A DNA stretch of 64,000 nt, from positions 728,610-792,609 of the forward strand of contig CM067095.1 of the NCBI GenBank assembly GCA_034008185.1, read 5' to 3'. A model generated the notes under the pieces. It searched no databases. It was not told the DNA's origin and saw only the letters and a program-made list of their open reading frames with translations. Made by a program: the position numbers and the translations under genes. Origin of the DNA: Gorsachius magnificus (lineage: Eukaryota; Chordata; Aves; Pelecaniformes; Ardeidae). This document shows positions 1 through 11,260 of the stretch, in pieces. Position 1 is the first letter of the stretch. Every line of letters begins with the position of its first letter.

Positions 1-199
1 ACAGGCATTTTATGCAGAAAAACAGGGGGGGAATCTTTGCCGTCAACTCGAACAAGTCCAGCAGCCCTGGCTGGGGGCCATCTGAATCCCATGTTGGCCG
101 CCACAGTGACCCCCCCTCAGAAAGGCGTGCTGGGACGCCAGACGGGCGCGTGGTGACAAAGGTAGGCGACTGCCTTCCCGGCCTTCTCCAGAACTGGTT

Positions 200-362
200 T
201 CATGGTTGATAACCAGAGAGATGAAAAAATTGCCTGGAAGCAGAAAAGCAACCACCAAATCTACAAAATATGCGACTTCTGCTACAAACTTGCAAATGGG
301 CCCATATGCGATCAGTAAACGATCTAAGATCCGTTTATTTGCATGCATTCATTTGGGGCTGG
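200..362. promoter_or_regulatory. candidate conserved non-coding element
   Basis: An AT-richer island between GC-rich flanks. It contains a POU octamer ATTTGCAT at 337-344 and several AAAT/ATTT cores. No frame is convincing as coding. The enhancer-like reading rests on composition and motifs only. Confidence 0.3.
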
Positions 363-456
363 ACCGCCGCCAAGCCCCGAGCTGTGAAGCATGCCACTGC
401 TCCTCCCCGGGGAGACGCGGCTCCACAAAGGACCGGCGGTGGGCAGGGAGCAGGTG

Positions 457-672
457 CCCCCCACCTTCCCTATGGAGAGCCCCCCACCTTCCCCATGGAG
501 AGCCCCCTGCCTTCCCTATGGAGAACCCCCCACCTTCCCCATGGAGAGCCCCCCACCTTCCCCATGGAGAACCCCCCCTTCCCCATGGAGAGCCCCCCCC
601 TTCCCCAGGGAGAACCCCCGCCTTCCCTATGCAGACCCCCCTGCCTTCCCCAGGGAGAACCCCCCGCCTTCC
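457..672. repeat. 23-bp minisatellite, about 9 units
   Basis: Tandem units of 23 bp made of a C-run followed by ACCTTCCCYATGGAGAR. The period is exact across the first units (variable base at 463, 486, 509), and later units shrink or vary (CAGGGAGAA in place of CATGGAGAG). All three + frames stay open through the array, which explains the overlapping proline-rich open frames here. They should not be read as proteins. Confidence 0.9.
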
Positions 673-1414
673 TGTGGGGCCAGGCCCAGGCTGCCTGGAG
701 CCCCCCGGTGCCGTCAGGGCAGAGGGGATTGGGCCGGTGGGAGCTTTCCCGGGAGCAGTCGGCAGCTCCTTGCCCATTGCTCTGGCCACCAGTGAAACCA
801 GCACTCCCCTGAACGTCTCTCCCTTTGATTGTTTATAAGCAAACCAACCCTCTCCTCCTCCTGGAAGACGCCTCGTTTCCCTGAATGCTCGGGGCGGGTC
901 GCACCGAACGCCTTCTTACCCCCTTCCTTGGTGGGTTTAAACTCTCTGAGAGGTGGAGGGGCAGCACCCACGTGCACGTGTACCCGAGCCCGAGATGATT
1001 TCCTGAACCCACGCCAGGCCCTTGGCAACAAGGCGCAAGTTCACGATGCCTTGGTCAAGTCAACAGCCCTGGGGCTCCTCCTGCGCCTCGGGGGTGAACG
1101 CGCGCCCGGGCGGGCGCAGTTTGCTGCCCCGTTCCAGAGAAGCCGTGGGTGCTCACGGGGAAGGCAGGGGGGCGTAGGGAGCGGCAGGAGGAGGGCGTCC
1201 CGCATGCTTTGGCTCCATTCAAATCCAAACTGCAAAGGCAGGGATGCCCGAGGAGGGAAGAGGGGACGGGGGGAGCCCGCGGGTGCTTTTGCTGACTCTG
1301 CAGCATTCGGGGGCTGCGCCGGCCCCTGCAGAGCCTTCGCCTCCTGCACAGCTCCTCCAGGGTCCGACGTTAGCGCGTCCTTCGTGCCTGGCGAGGGGAC
1401 GTGCTGCTTTATTA
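673..1414. other. GC-rich spacer, nothing recognised
   Basis: GC- and CpG-rich sequence without splice-bounded coding signal, known repeat or RNA gene. Open frames on both strands are of the kind expected from low stop-codon density. Confidence 0.5.
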
Positions 1415-1905
1415 CAAGGCACTAATAGGTTAACTTATTTACAGCGATCATGCTCTTCTTTCTGCCGGATGGAAGGGGCTGCTTTCGTTAACCATTTATT
1501 ACCGAGGGAGCTATTTTCCAGGGGTTCCACACGGTTATTTTCCAGCACTGCAATTTGGTCCTCGCTCAGCGGCTGGAAGGATCGTTTCTTACAGAGGTGA
1601 CCTCCCCGCCGTTGGGCTGCGTGCCACTGTTTGAGGAATAGACCGGAGCTGATGGGTAGGTTGCGTGCATCCCCTGACCTCAATCGCTCTCACACTGTGC
1701 GAGCTGCTGGGAAGAGGTTTGACACAAAGTGTTTGTAATCTCCATCAGAAGGAAGCGAAATTATAACGGGGCCATCTTAGCAAAAAGGAGACAGCCACCA
1801 GCCTCCCTGCTACAGTGGCCTTAAGCTCTTCTATGATGTGAGCATTATAATTAGGAAGGAAACAAGTTGTAATTAAATTAGGAGATGGAAAGGCAGGAGC
1901 GCAGC
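1415..1905. promoter_or_regulatory. candidate CNE pair (1415-1600 and 1640-1905)
   Basis: Two AT-richer blocks separated by a short GC stretch. The second is the stronger: around 1846-1880 it carries closely spaced homeodomain-type cores (ATTATAATTAGG, then TGTAATTAAATTAGG). Texture and motif density fit a developmental enhancer, but no alignment is available. Confidence 0.45.
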
Positions 1906-2837
1906 CACCGCGGAGCGCGATGACGGGAGCTGCCGTCTGGCAAAGAGGAGCCGTCGGAGGCAGCACAGCTGGGACCGCAGCGAAGACCTTGCAATCCCCA
2001 CTCTCCTCCGGCCGCGCGGAAATCGGGCACTGGAAACCAGTCAGGGTTCTCGATAGGAATGGGCTTTTGCTGTGGCAGCAGTCCCCTGCTCCCAGAGCAC
2101 CTGATTTCCATCGTTCCCACCGGCACACGGGAACAGGGGCTGGCACCGGTAGTGTGGGAGAGGCTGGTCCCCAGGGACCCCTCTGGGTGCTCCCCATCGC
2201 AGGCACCGAGGTCGGTGACTGCCCCTGCTTTGGGCTGAGAAAGGGCTCTTTTGGGAAGGACCTGCTGCTCACAGCAAGCGTGGCACCGGGGGCACAGGAG
2301 CTTTTGCCCATGTGCAGGCTCCTTTTCAGGAGCATCCTTGACGTTCGCGTCGGTTCAGACCCTCACTTGCTTTCCTGCACGCCGGGGGCTGTTTGCCAGC
2401 CGGGGACCCCCAAGCAGGGCACGGGAAGCTCCAGCAGAGCCCAGCGCTCCAGCTCTGCCCGCGTCCTCCCAGGTAAAAGCCTCCATGGAAGGGTTGGGAT
2501 GAGGCGGTTGGAAGGCAGGATTGGCAAATTTTACAGTCGTGCTAGGGGCTGCTCCTTCGCAGACCCAGGCTCAGCTCACCAGGGCTTCCCCTGCCGTCGA
2601 GGGGCGGGTGGGTGCACGCTTGGCCCCTTCCTCGCAAGGGCACGCTGGGCTGTCGCGGATCTGCACGAGGCTTCTCCGAGCCACAACTCCGGAGCCCCAG
2701 CGCTGCCGGCGGGGTGGACGTGAGCTGCAGCGGGGCAGGTCTGAGCCTCCCCCCGGGGGGAGCTGGGGAAGGGGTGGGTGGCAGTGCCGAGGGGGCCGCA
2801 GGCTCTGGCTCAGCCGCTCAGCCAGGAGGCTCTGGCC
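1906..2837. other. GC-rich spacer, nothing recognised
   Basis: High GC with frequent CpG. Long overlapping open frames occur on both strands with no family resemblance and no coherent splice context. Confidence 0.5.
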
Positions 2838-3010
2838 CCGCAGATTTATTTCCTGGCTTTTAGCCAGCCTAGGAATGGAAATACTCCAGAGGGTGAAAGG
2901 CTCATAGTCAAGAGCTCTTCACCTCTTCCCTGAAAGGACCTCTCATCCTCATTCATTCAGGGGTTTATTACCACTCCACTGCCGGAGAATAACAGTTTGT
3001 AAAGATGGAG
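2838..3010. promoter_or_regulatory. candidate CNE
   Basis: Compact AT-richer block with GATTTATTTCC near its left end and GGGGTTTATTACC near its centre, ending in an AATAACAGTTTGTAAAG stretch. Flanks are GC-rich on both sides. Confidence 0.3.
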
Positions 3011-4375
3011 CTCGGGGAAAACGAGCCGCCCAGGTGCCCGATGCTTAGACCCGTCGGTTCTGGATTCAGACCAGAGTCAGCTCGGGTCTCTTCTTCCCTC
3101 TCCTAGCCCCACCGTTGGGCATTTTAAGTTGGGGGACCAGGCGGTGGCTTTAGCTGGTGGTTGGCCACCAAAAAGGATCGTTATTAGCTCCTGGATCCAG
3201 GGTGCTAAAGCCAGCAGGTTGTGAGAAATGCCCTTTTCTTTATTTACTGGGAATTAGCACTCAAAACCAGCCGGAGAGACGGGACTGGACACGTCCTGCC
3301 CGCTGCTGCTCCGGGCAGGTCGCCCCGCGGGGGTCTCTCCTCCTCCAGCACAGGTTAAGCCTCCAGCTTTCTGAGCAGGAGATGGGGGACGCGAGCAGGG
3401 GCTGGACCCATGCGGCACCGAGGTGGGCGCTGGCTCAGGGACCGGTGCCGCTGGCGTGCGGCGATGCCCTGGCGGAGCTGGTGCCCGGAGGGGCCGGAGG
3501 ATTCGGACAGGAGCCTGCGGGAGGGGTTGTCGCATCCCCAGTGGGTGCTGGCCTCGCCGGGGCAGCTCCTGGGAGAGGTTTCCCTGTCCCCAAGGCAGCG
3601 GGTGACGTTACCTCCCTGTGGCCGGGTGCCCTGGGTGAGGGTCCCTGCCGCAGCCCTCCCTGCCTCCAATGGCACCCGCAGGTTTCCCACTTTATCTCAT
3701 TTTTGTGGTGCTGAAGCTTCCTCCCGCGGCCCCCTCCCCATGAATCCTCACTCTTTGCTTTCTTAAAGCCGGACCCTGATAAATTCTTATTATTCTGCAT
3801 TGCAAGGGTATGGCAAAACCCCGTTCCCTTGCACCTATTCTGGTATTTTTAGCCAGCTCTAACGCAGGGGCCAGCCATGGCGGTCTGCAGAAAACCGCGC
3901 TGTGCCGAGGCAGCGTTTGCTGCTCCGGGCGGGCTCGCGCTTTCCAGGCGGCACATCCTTAACCTCCACAAATTAAGAGGCTGGGGAAGCCGGCGAGGCC
4001 ACCACAGATGAGGCGGGGAGGTCTCCTGGGGAGTCAACAGCGCAGTTTTCCGGCGGCGAGCACGGTTCCCAGCCTTAGTGCTACAGGCGGGGAGGAACCG
4101 TTGGGGCCGCGGCGGTGCCCGGGCCATCCCTGCCCCGCTGCCGTGGTGCGGCGCCCGGTGCCGGCGGCGGGGGCACCGGTGGTGGTGCCGGTGATGGAAG
4201 AGCAGGAAAGCATCGGGAAGGCTGTGCGGGAGGCCGGGGCGTTGGAGCGAGGGGCTGTCCCCGCCGGCGCGGGAGCTGCGCCCGCCACCCAGGCAGCGGC
4301 TCCCGCGCCCACAAACAGCTCTGCCATCCCGGCGCAGCCAGCCTGCGCCGCACCGAAACAGGCAGCTAGAAAGTA
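3011..4375. other. GC-rich spacer, CpG-rich towards the right end
   Basis: Nothing recognised. A weakly AT-richer patch lies at about 3681-3850. From about 4070 to 4372 the sequence is very CpG-rich and alanine-rich frames appear on both strands. It could be a CpG island beside the AT-rich island that starts at 4376, but no transcript start can be shown. Confidence 0.4.
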
Positions 4376-4715
4376 AACAGTGTCTGAAACCTATTCTCAT
4401 TAGGCTAATTTACGAATAAATTACCATATTCAATGGCCTTATTTTTACTGCTCGTTAACAGGCCCATGATAGGATGATAATTATGGGATTTTAAGTGGCT
4501 AATGGCAGCTGGGGCGTCAAAAGCAGTTTTTACGAATCTGTTTATGGCAGGGAAGGTGACAGGAGGGTGGGACACTGAGATGTTGGAATCGCATGTCAGG
4601 GAAAAAAAAGCTTTAATTGTTGAGTATTTATTAGAGAGGAGGGAAGACTGTAATTTAAAAATGAAACTCTGAAAAACAAAAAGGAAATTAATTAGTCTCC
4701 TAGCGCTCCGGTGGC
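4376..4715. promoter_or_regulatory. strong candidate CNE
   Basis: A sharply bounded AT-rich island of about 340 bp. It is packed with TAAT/ATTA cores (TAGGCTAATTTACG near 4401, GATGATAATTATGGG near 4474, AGCTTTAATTGTTGAG near 4609, GAAATTAATTAG near 4683). CpG-rich DNA abuts it on both sides, a common arrangement at developmental regulator loci. It has no coding frame. Confidence 0.55.
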
Positions 4716-5045
4716 TAGCGCTTAAGGAGGACCTTGACGGTTTGCGTGCGGCCTTCGAGGGTCCCAAGGGCCACTGCGTGGTGCAGCCGTCCCCGTGCCG
4801 CTGGGCACCGTCCCCGCCTCGCCGTGCCGAGGGGCCGGGGCAGGACCAGCCCGGCCATGCTGCCAGGACACAGGCGCCTTCGCCGCAGCCGTGGCGCCTG
4901 GATCCGAGGGGCGCAGGGCGCTGGGCGTGCGGGGACGGGCCGTGCTGCCCTGCTGCACCCCGCGCCAGCCCCCGCCCGCCGCACCAGGGCTGGGGGCCGG
5001 CTGCGCGCCTCCCCCCCGGGCGCCTCCCCGCTTCCCGCTAGCCGG
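4716..5045. other. CpG-rich block between two AT-rich islands
   Basis: Very high GC and CpG density with no AT-rich motifs and no recognised coding sequence. A CpG island is possible. Confidence 0.35.
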
Positions 5046-5310
5046 TGCTTTCTCCGTGTGTTTAGCCTGGCTGCTCATCATCTCCCATCTCCCCCAATTC
5101 ATCTTGATCTTTCGGTTTAGTATGCAGTGCTCGGAAAACAAACACGTACCAGACTGACAGTGGGAATAAATATCGTGGAGATGTTGATTAGCATTTGATC
5201 CCAGCTGGGCCTCTGGAAGCTGCAGCACTGGAATGCCTTGGCAGTTTTTTAATGCTGAATAATTTGATTAGATCAGTGGCTCAGCCTGCTGCTCATGGTG
5301 AGATAAACCC
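5046..5310. promoter_or_regulatory. strong candidate CNE
   Basis: AT-richer block with AAATATCG, GATGTTGATTAGCATTTGATCC near 5177-5200 (a GATTA-type core) and TGAATAATTTGATTAGATCAG near 5254-5275. The GATTA cores suggest K50 or paired-type homeodomain sites, but this is motif inference only. Confidence 0.5.
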
Positions 5311-5374
5311 TCCCGACGCTGCCGCCCCCCCCGCGCCGCGCGCGCTGCTCCCTTCCTGGCTGGCTTGCTTTCTT

Positions 5375-5500
5375 TTATGGGGCCTTAAATACGACGTTTA
5401 ATCAACTCTACAATTTCAATTTAGCACAGTTGTTGACTCGCATGGATGATAAGGTTCTGAAGACCCCACAGATTGCCGGCTGGTTTAACAGTGCCATTCT
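5375..5500. promoter_or_regulatory. candidate CNE
   Basis: Short AT-rich block containing GTTTAATCAACTC near 5396 and TTTCAATTTAGCACAG near 5414. It probably forms one regulatory cluster with the neighbouring island that ends at 5310. Confidence 0.4.
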
Positions 5501-6060
5501 CCACGGCCTCCTGGCTTCTGCTGCCGAACCGCGGCCAAGCCCGGCCCCGGCCCAGGCTGCCAGCGGCTGCCGGAGGCGCAGTGCGCTTGGCCAGCGCCGC
5601 CAGTCAGCCACGTGGATATTTCCCGTCCCTCCACCTTGGTCCTTACCGACGGGGACGCATCCCCTCTGTGTGGTGACGTGACAGCAGCCAACGGTTCGTT
5701 TTCAAAACCGCACTGATGACATTTCTGGTTTGTCCTTCCGAGGCACAGAGAGCACGAAGGCACAGGGAGGGAAGATGGCAGCCGCCTACGACCCCAGCGA
5801 GCCGAGTTAAATCCTTGATGTCTGAAATTCTCCTCTCGCTCCCTGAAGAAAAGAGCATGGGGTGGGCTCCTACGCCATCCCAACCACTTTTCCTTGCAGT
5901 CCAATCCAAAGAACACTTCGGGCATCCCTTCCCAATGGGAGAATCATTGGTTCGGCCAGCAGCTGGCAAGAGCGCGGCAAACAGCTCTGCCTCTTCTGCT
6001 GCGGGTTCTTGTCCAAAATACGCTGCTGAGGGCGATTTCCAGAGCGTGTTTTAGTATCTT
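5501..6060. other. mixed-GC spacer, nothing recognised
   Basis: No known repeat, RNA gene or convincing exon was seen. Open frames are unremarkable. Confidence 0.4.
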
Positions 6061-6240
6061 CTCATCGGCAGAACGTAATTTAGAAAGAGCCGGGCTCTAC
6101 CCGCGTCGCCAAGACACCGCAGTCGCGTTTCTCCCCCCACGTCAAAAAGGGGAAGATCATGAATTACAAACCCAGCATTTTCTATTGAAAAGAATGATTT
6201 TATCTGGAAAAGCCAAACTGTGCACTTCCAGCCACTGCCC
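6061..6240. promoter_or_regulatory. weak candidate CNE
   Basis: Moderately AT-rich, with CGTAATTTAG near 6075 and a TGATTTTATCTGG stretch near 6195. The boundary contrast is weaker than in the strong islands. Confidence 0.25.
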
Positions 6241-6559
6241 CCATCCCAGACACCTAAACAGGCAGGGGCTTCTTGTGTTCCCTTACACCTATGAACATTC
6301 GGCGGGGGGGAGGGTGATGCTGACAGCCGCCATTTCCAACCTTCGCCCCATCAGGCGCTCCTGGTTCTCACGTGTGGCGACGAGCGTGGCTCCGGCCGGG
6401 TCCGCGGCCAGCCTGCCCCCTGGCCCGCACCGGGGCCGCTTTTGGCACCTGCAGCACGGCTCTGCCGCCGGCCCGGGGCCACCCGGGGAGGTTCTGTCCT
6501 CCAGCAGAGGGGAAGGGCACGGCGCACAAGCGCACAGGCACCTCCGCAAAAATAAGCAG
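6241..6559. other. GC-rich spacer, nothing recognised
   Basis: GC-rich sequence lacking recognisable features. Confidence 0.45.
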
Positions 6560-6705
6560 CTTTCCTCTGCTGGAAAGGGTTTTGTGCAATATCAAATAAT
6601 CAGAACAAGGTGGGGGGGTTAGCTTTATTCTTTTTGAAAACTGAACAAAAGTCAGGGAAATACAAAGCAAAAGGCGACCCTTGTTCCGCGGCTTTGTAAC
6701 AAAAC
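6560..6705. promoter_or_regulatory. weak candidate CNE
   Basis: AT-richer block with ATCAAATAATCAG near 6592 and AGCTTTATTCTTTTTG near 6622, flanked by GC-rich DNA. Confidence 0.25.
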
Positions 6706-7494
6706 GACCCCCCTGAAAGCGAGAGGTGCTGAGTCCTCGTGGACAGGAGAGCACCCGTCGAGCGCAGATGTGCCCGTGCAAAGCCGTATCTTCCCTCCCG
6801 GGATGGGGTCGGGGTGATGGGTCTGCCCGGCTGCACCCCCTGGGGTGCCCGTCGCCTCCAGAGCCGCCCCAGCGCCCGCAGCACCGCCGGCAGGGGGCTC
6901 GGGGGGGGGCATGTTCTTCCCAGACCCCCCCAGTAACACAGGAAGCCAAATCCAGAAGGGGAGGTTGTGGAACTGGAGCTGCTCGAGGCCCTGCGGGCAC
7001 CCACGGCTCGCGTCCAACACCCCTGCTAGCCGACAAGAAACCGCTGTTGCTCCGCTTGCATGGCAGTGTAAAGCCCAGCCTAAGCCAGGAGCAGTCCGGT
7101 CTAAACCGCTGTCACCGCAGTTTATCAACCCGGGTCTTAGGGCCAGTTTCCCATCAACATGCAGAGAACCAGCGTGAGCCTCCCAAAAGCCCGGCCACCT
7201 CTGTCCAGCGCCGTGTGTCACCCTGCGAGTGCACCCCGGGGGTGGCTGCGGGCCCCCGCGCCCAGGGGACGCTGCCCAACCGGGGGTGGCTTTTTCAAAG
7301 AGTTGACAAGAGGAACCCATTTGCGGCCACAGTCCCTGAAGCGGGTGGGTGGCGGGGGGCTGGAAAGGGCTGTGCTTGCTGTTGAGAGCGGGGGCGGCCC
7401 CGAGGAGCACGGCATCGGGCGCCTTCGGTTGTGTGCTCGCGCTGGAGACCCCATCGGAGCGGATGGGAGTGTAGCCACAGGCTTCGCGGAGGCC
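6706..7494. other. GC-rich spacer, nothing recognised
   Basis: Open frames of 200-350 codons overlap on both strands in GC-rich DNA. None resembles a known protein family and their translations are proline/arginine/glycine-rich. Confidence 0.5.
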
Positions 7495-7815
7495 GAGACA
7501 AGTCACATCAAACGAGAACGTTTGATTTATGCTGAACATTAGATACATCTCCAACTGGCAAAAGAACATGTTAAGAGCATTAAAAAAGCTATAGTGGCTT
7601 ATCTGCGGGAGAGAGCAACGGCAAACACCCACTGACGAGCACGAGAGCAGAGCGAGCGAACAAAGGTACTTCATCAAATACTCTATTAACCTCCAGTAAT
7701 TCATGGCTGGAGATCTCTCAGAGCCAGAAATAATGTCTGCGTATGGACGTGTGATGGATTTTTCTGCCGTTAATTTGTCCGGTAACTTTTTGAACTCATG
7801 TAAATTTTAGCTTTC
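7495..7815. promoter_or_regulatory. strong candidate CNE
   Basis: Long AT-rich island with sharp edges. Elements include TTTGATTTATGCTGAAC near 7521, CTCTATTAACCTCCAGTAATTC near 7681-7702, and CCGTTAATTTGTCCGG near 7767. The composition is evenly complex rather than repetitive, as expected for a constrained enhancer. Confidence 0.55.
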
Positions 7816-8955
7816 GCGACACCGGTGGAAGATCTCTCCTGTTCAGCTCCGCACGTGCCCTCCTCGCCGCGAGGCTCCAGCCGCCCGCTGGCCGGGCCCC
7901 CGCACTCCCCTTGCTCTCGCGTGGGGAGGAAGAGCCAGCAGCGACCCCCTGCTCACCCTCCTGGCTCACAGGTTTCAGCTGTATCCCCCCTCAGATGTCT
8001 CCTTGCCAAGCCAAAAAGCCTTCCCCCAAAATCCTGCCTTTCCCCTTGCTCATCCCCGGGGCCCTGCCCTGGACCTTTCCTGTGTCTCTCACCATTCTTG
8101 TGTCATGGGGTAGGGGCAGAATAATGCGGGATTCGGGGAGGGGGGGGCTGCTGTGCAGATGCCTACAGCAGCACGGGGCTCTCTTTGGTCCCCGGTTTTC
8201 CCAGCATTTGGTTTGGTTTTAGGCCACTGCTAGATGTTGAGCTGGTGCTTCCACAGGGTTATCCATTGCTGCTCTCCATTTTCACTCCCGGGTGCTGGCC
8301 GTCATCAGCACGGAGTCCTCCGTGAACGTAAAGAAGAGATTTCCAGTTCCACACCTCCCACAGAGTTCGAGATTCCACATTTATCTACCCTGAATGTCAT
8401 CTGCCCCTGCCCAGCCCCTCGCTCCAGTGAGAGGACCCCATGGCTTTGGCAGCTGCCCCTGCCATTGGGAAGAAGGGTCACGGTGTGCCACCAGCAGACT
8501 TTGCCAGCTCACCCCTTTTCTGGGTCGCTTACTGCCCCTCTTCCAGCCCTGGCTCCAGCACAGATCCAGTGAATCCCCCCTCTGAAAACCAGTGATTCAT
8601 TTTGATTCCTTGATACCGCCCTTCGGCCATGCCACGTGGAGCCACTGCCCCCAGCTGGGCCACTTCCCTTCCTAAGGACCTTGCCAAAGACCTTGCCCAA
8701 CACCTCCCCATCACAAGCTTGCCAGCTTCTCCTGAAGAAACCCAAAAAGCTTGTCTGCCAAAGCGTGCCCTCCTCCAACGCTGTACCGCCTTTTCCCCAG
8801 TTTGTCCCAGTTCTCCAGCTGGTGGTCAGTCCCACATATTGTGATGGCTTCTACCAGGTTGTCTGATGTGGGCGCCGGGGCCGCGGGCAGCAGCTCACCA
8901 CCTCTTCCCTGTTACTCTCCAGAAAAGCTTGTCGCACTATTCGCCTTCTGGACCT
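7816..8955. other. pyrimidine-skewed spacer of unknown nature
   Basis: The + strand is unusually C/T-rich over about 1.1 kb, with many CCTTGCC, CCCAG and TTCC words. No known repeat family or exon was recognised. The skew could come from transcription or from a decayed repeat, and neither can be shown here. Confidence 0.3.
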
Positions 8956-9105
8956 TTGGTACCAAGAGGATTTAAAATGAGAGAACATATAATACTGGTG
9001 CTAGGTTACTGCTACCGCACCAGAGCTCTTGGGTAAATGCTACCTGTCCATCGTTCTTCGTAACTGCTCAGGTGATTCAGTGCCCTTAAAACTTTGTACA
9101 TCAGC
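8956..9105. promoter_or_regulatory. weak candidate CNE
   Basis: AT-richer block beginning with GGATTTAAAATGAG, between the pyrimidine-skewed region and a GC-rich spacer. Confidence 0.25.
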
Positions 9106-9560
9106 GCTCCGCTCCAAGACAGGTCCAACCACAACACATCACTGCTCTGCTTGCTGGGCTCGGGTAGCACCAGCCTGCCCCCGGGTACTGCTGGAACGGC
9201 TGCCGAGGCCAAGGCGCACGGAAACCGGTGGACAGAGGGTGCTACGGGCGCTGCTAACGGCAAAATTCCGGGGACGCAGATAGGGGAGGCAAGACCTCAG
9301 CATCAAAAAAGTGGCACCTCCAAGCAAAGAAAGGCCTGATGGAGCGGTCAGGCATGCCGGACGCCCGGCCGTGGCAGCCCTGCGGTGCCGCAGCCCAGTG
9401 CCCGGCCGGGGGGGGTCCCGGGGAGGTGCCCGCAGAGGGGAGCCGTGGGCTGGCGCTGGGGCCGACAGCAGAGCCACCGCGGGGCGCGGGTTCGTGCGAG
9501 CGCCCGGACCTTTGGTGTTTGCCTCTCTGGTGACTGTGCGGCTCCCGTGGAAGGTGCATG
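9106..9560. other. GC-rich spacer, nothing recognised
   Basis: High GC, CpG-rich, with open frames in several phases and no family signal. Confidence 0.45.
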
Positions 9561-10320
9561 GTATGGAACTAAGAACAGGATTTGTTTCTTCAAACTTTTG
9601 CAATTTTAACATCTGCTTGTTTTGGTAAATTTGACAGGGACTCTCTTTTGTCTCTTTTATTTTTTTTTTTATTTTTTTTTTTTACAGAAATTCTATGAAA
9701 AGTGTTTTAAAAAGCGCTAACTGACAAGCCTCCACCGGCTGCCTCCACTCGGGGAGCACTCTGCACAGTTGTTAACTTGTTAGACAGGAGCTAGATTACA
9801 ATCATAAATAAATGATTTGCTGTCTCCTTACATTCAGACATGTAGCTTTTAAAGTGTAGCTGTCATCCTGGAATCAGATTTAGTCAAATGCTGTGTAACT
9901 GCAAAATTATCCTATCCTTACCTTTTTTTATTCGCCATATAATGGACAGTTAAATTGGATTTTCAAATTTGAAGTGCATATGTTTTTCAAATCCCCACGG
10001 GGTTGCCATTTTTTCATTTCTAAAGCAACTCACTAATGTTTATCATTACCACACAGAAATATTACAATTCTTAAGGGGCACCTTATAAAATCAGTACAGG
10101 AGAAATATGCTTTATCATCGCAAAATGAAACCAATTTCTCAGCTGATTTGCAATTTATTTACATGTTAGCATTTGATTTTCTGCTGATTTATAGCCCCAC
10201 GTGACTCTGTCTTAGCTGCTTTCTAAACAAACACCATGGGGTTGGGGAAGGCAATGCCAAATTAGGGGGCTTTGTTCTAGCTTTACCCCATTAATAAGTT
10301 AAATCTTTTACCAATAGTGC
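9561..10320. promoter_or_regulatory. very strong candidate CNE (about 750 bp)
   Basis: The longest island in the first third of the window, opening with a T-rich run at about 9658-9684. It then runs through GTTGTTAACTTGTTAG near 9769, ATAAATAAATGATTTG, GTTAAATTGGATTTTCAAATTTG near 9949 and CAGCTGATTTGCAATTT near 10140. Stop codons are frequent in all frames, so it is not coding. Length, complexity and lack of repeats make it one of the best enhancer candidates here. Confidence 0.6.
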
Positions 10321-10662
10321 CTGGCCTCCCTCAGCACTGAGCGCAAGGAGAAGCCGTGCGTGGTGCTTTGCAAGGCTCGGGCTCTGCTGGGCTGTAAATA
10401 ATCAGTAGGTGTGGAGAATCTAAGGGGAAAATAGAGACCTCAGGAAAAGCACAACCAAAACCGTGGTATCGCAATTATTATTTCTTTTTTTTTTTCCTAA
10501 GCTGTGAACTTTGGGATTCAGCCACACCTCGTGAAAACCCTGGCGCTGGGGACACTTCGTTTTGCAGAGCCGTGTGGAGCTGCCTTGTGCTGCAGCCTCG
10601 CGGGAAACGCTCGCTGTACGTAGGGACCCCCCTGCCCGCGGGCTCCTGCCGCCCACCCGGAG
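10321..10662. other. transition from CNE to CR1, nothing firm
   Basis: Mixed composition with a short A/T-rich patch at about 10400-10510 that includes a T-run. No gene or repeat is recognised before the CR1 end at 10663. Confidence 0.35.
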
Positions 10663-10862
10663 TCACAGAATCATGGAATGGTTTGGGTTGGAAAAGCCCT
10701 TTAAGCTCCCCCAGCCCAACCGTTCCCCTACCCCTGCCATCCCACCCCCAAACCCCAGCCCTCAGCACCGCCTCTGCCCGGCTGTTAAATCCCCCCCGGG
10801 GTGGGGACTCGCCCCCTTCCCTGGGCAGCCCCTTCCAGTGCCTGACAGCCCTGCAGCGGCGC
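10663..10862 (-). mobile_element. CR1 LINE 3' fragment, antisense
   Basis: Read on the + strand, this opens with CACAGAATCATGGAATGG and GGTTTGGGTTGGAAAAG, the reverse complement of the CR1 3' terminus. It continues to the reverse complement of the ORF2 tail (CCTGGGCAGCCCCTTCCAGTG, which in the sense strand encodes the 'LWKGLPRE'-type ending). It is 5'-truncated, as most CR1 copies are. It is GC-rich and diverged, so probably old. The right boundary is approximate. Confidence 0.85.
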
Positions 10863-10894
10863 AGGGAGCGGGCGGCCAGCGCCGACGGAAGCGT

Positions 10895-11260
10895 CCTAAT
10901 GGCAGGTGAATTATTCATTGGCATGTAAACTAATACCCTCAGCCTTAACTAACGTGGTAGTAAAAATAACCTCTGGCAAAGATCTCCGGCTTTCAAGGTT
11001 GGGTTCATTAATAAACAATGCAAAGCGAGTCGGCACGGTGCGTTCTGGAAGTCCAAGCAACTCAACGGGCGATTCGGCAGGGAGGGGGGGGCTGAGAATT
11101 CACACAGGCGTCAGTCCGGGGGAGGCACACCTTTTTTCACTATGTAAGGTGCACGTGCAAATTCTGGGGGTAATTAATGCACCAGCTACTTCAGCAGCAT
11201 CAAAGACCCCACTGTTTAATTCAGCATCCTATGAGCACAGTGTGACAGCAGAGAGGAGCG
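10895..11260. promoter_or_regulatory. candidate CNE pair beside a CR1 fragment
   Basis: Two AT-rich blocks, 10895-11030 (GTGAATTATTCATTGG, TTCATTAATAAACAATG) and 11125-11260 (GGGGTAATTAATGCACC, CTGTTTAATTCAGC), separated by a GC-rich gap. The CR1 fragment ends within about 35 bp of the left block. Confidence 0.45.

Noticed and set aside
6652..7704. A 350-codon minus-strand frame
   Set aside because: It crosses a GC-rich spacer and enters an AT-rich CNE candidate without changing character. No motif is recognisable, and frames of over 200 codons overlap it on both strands.
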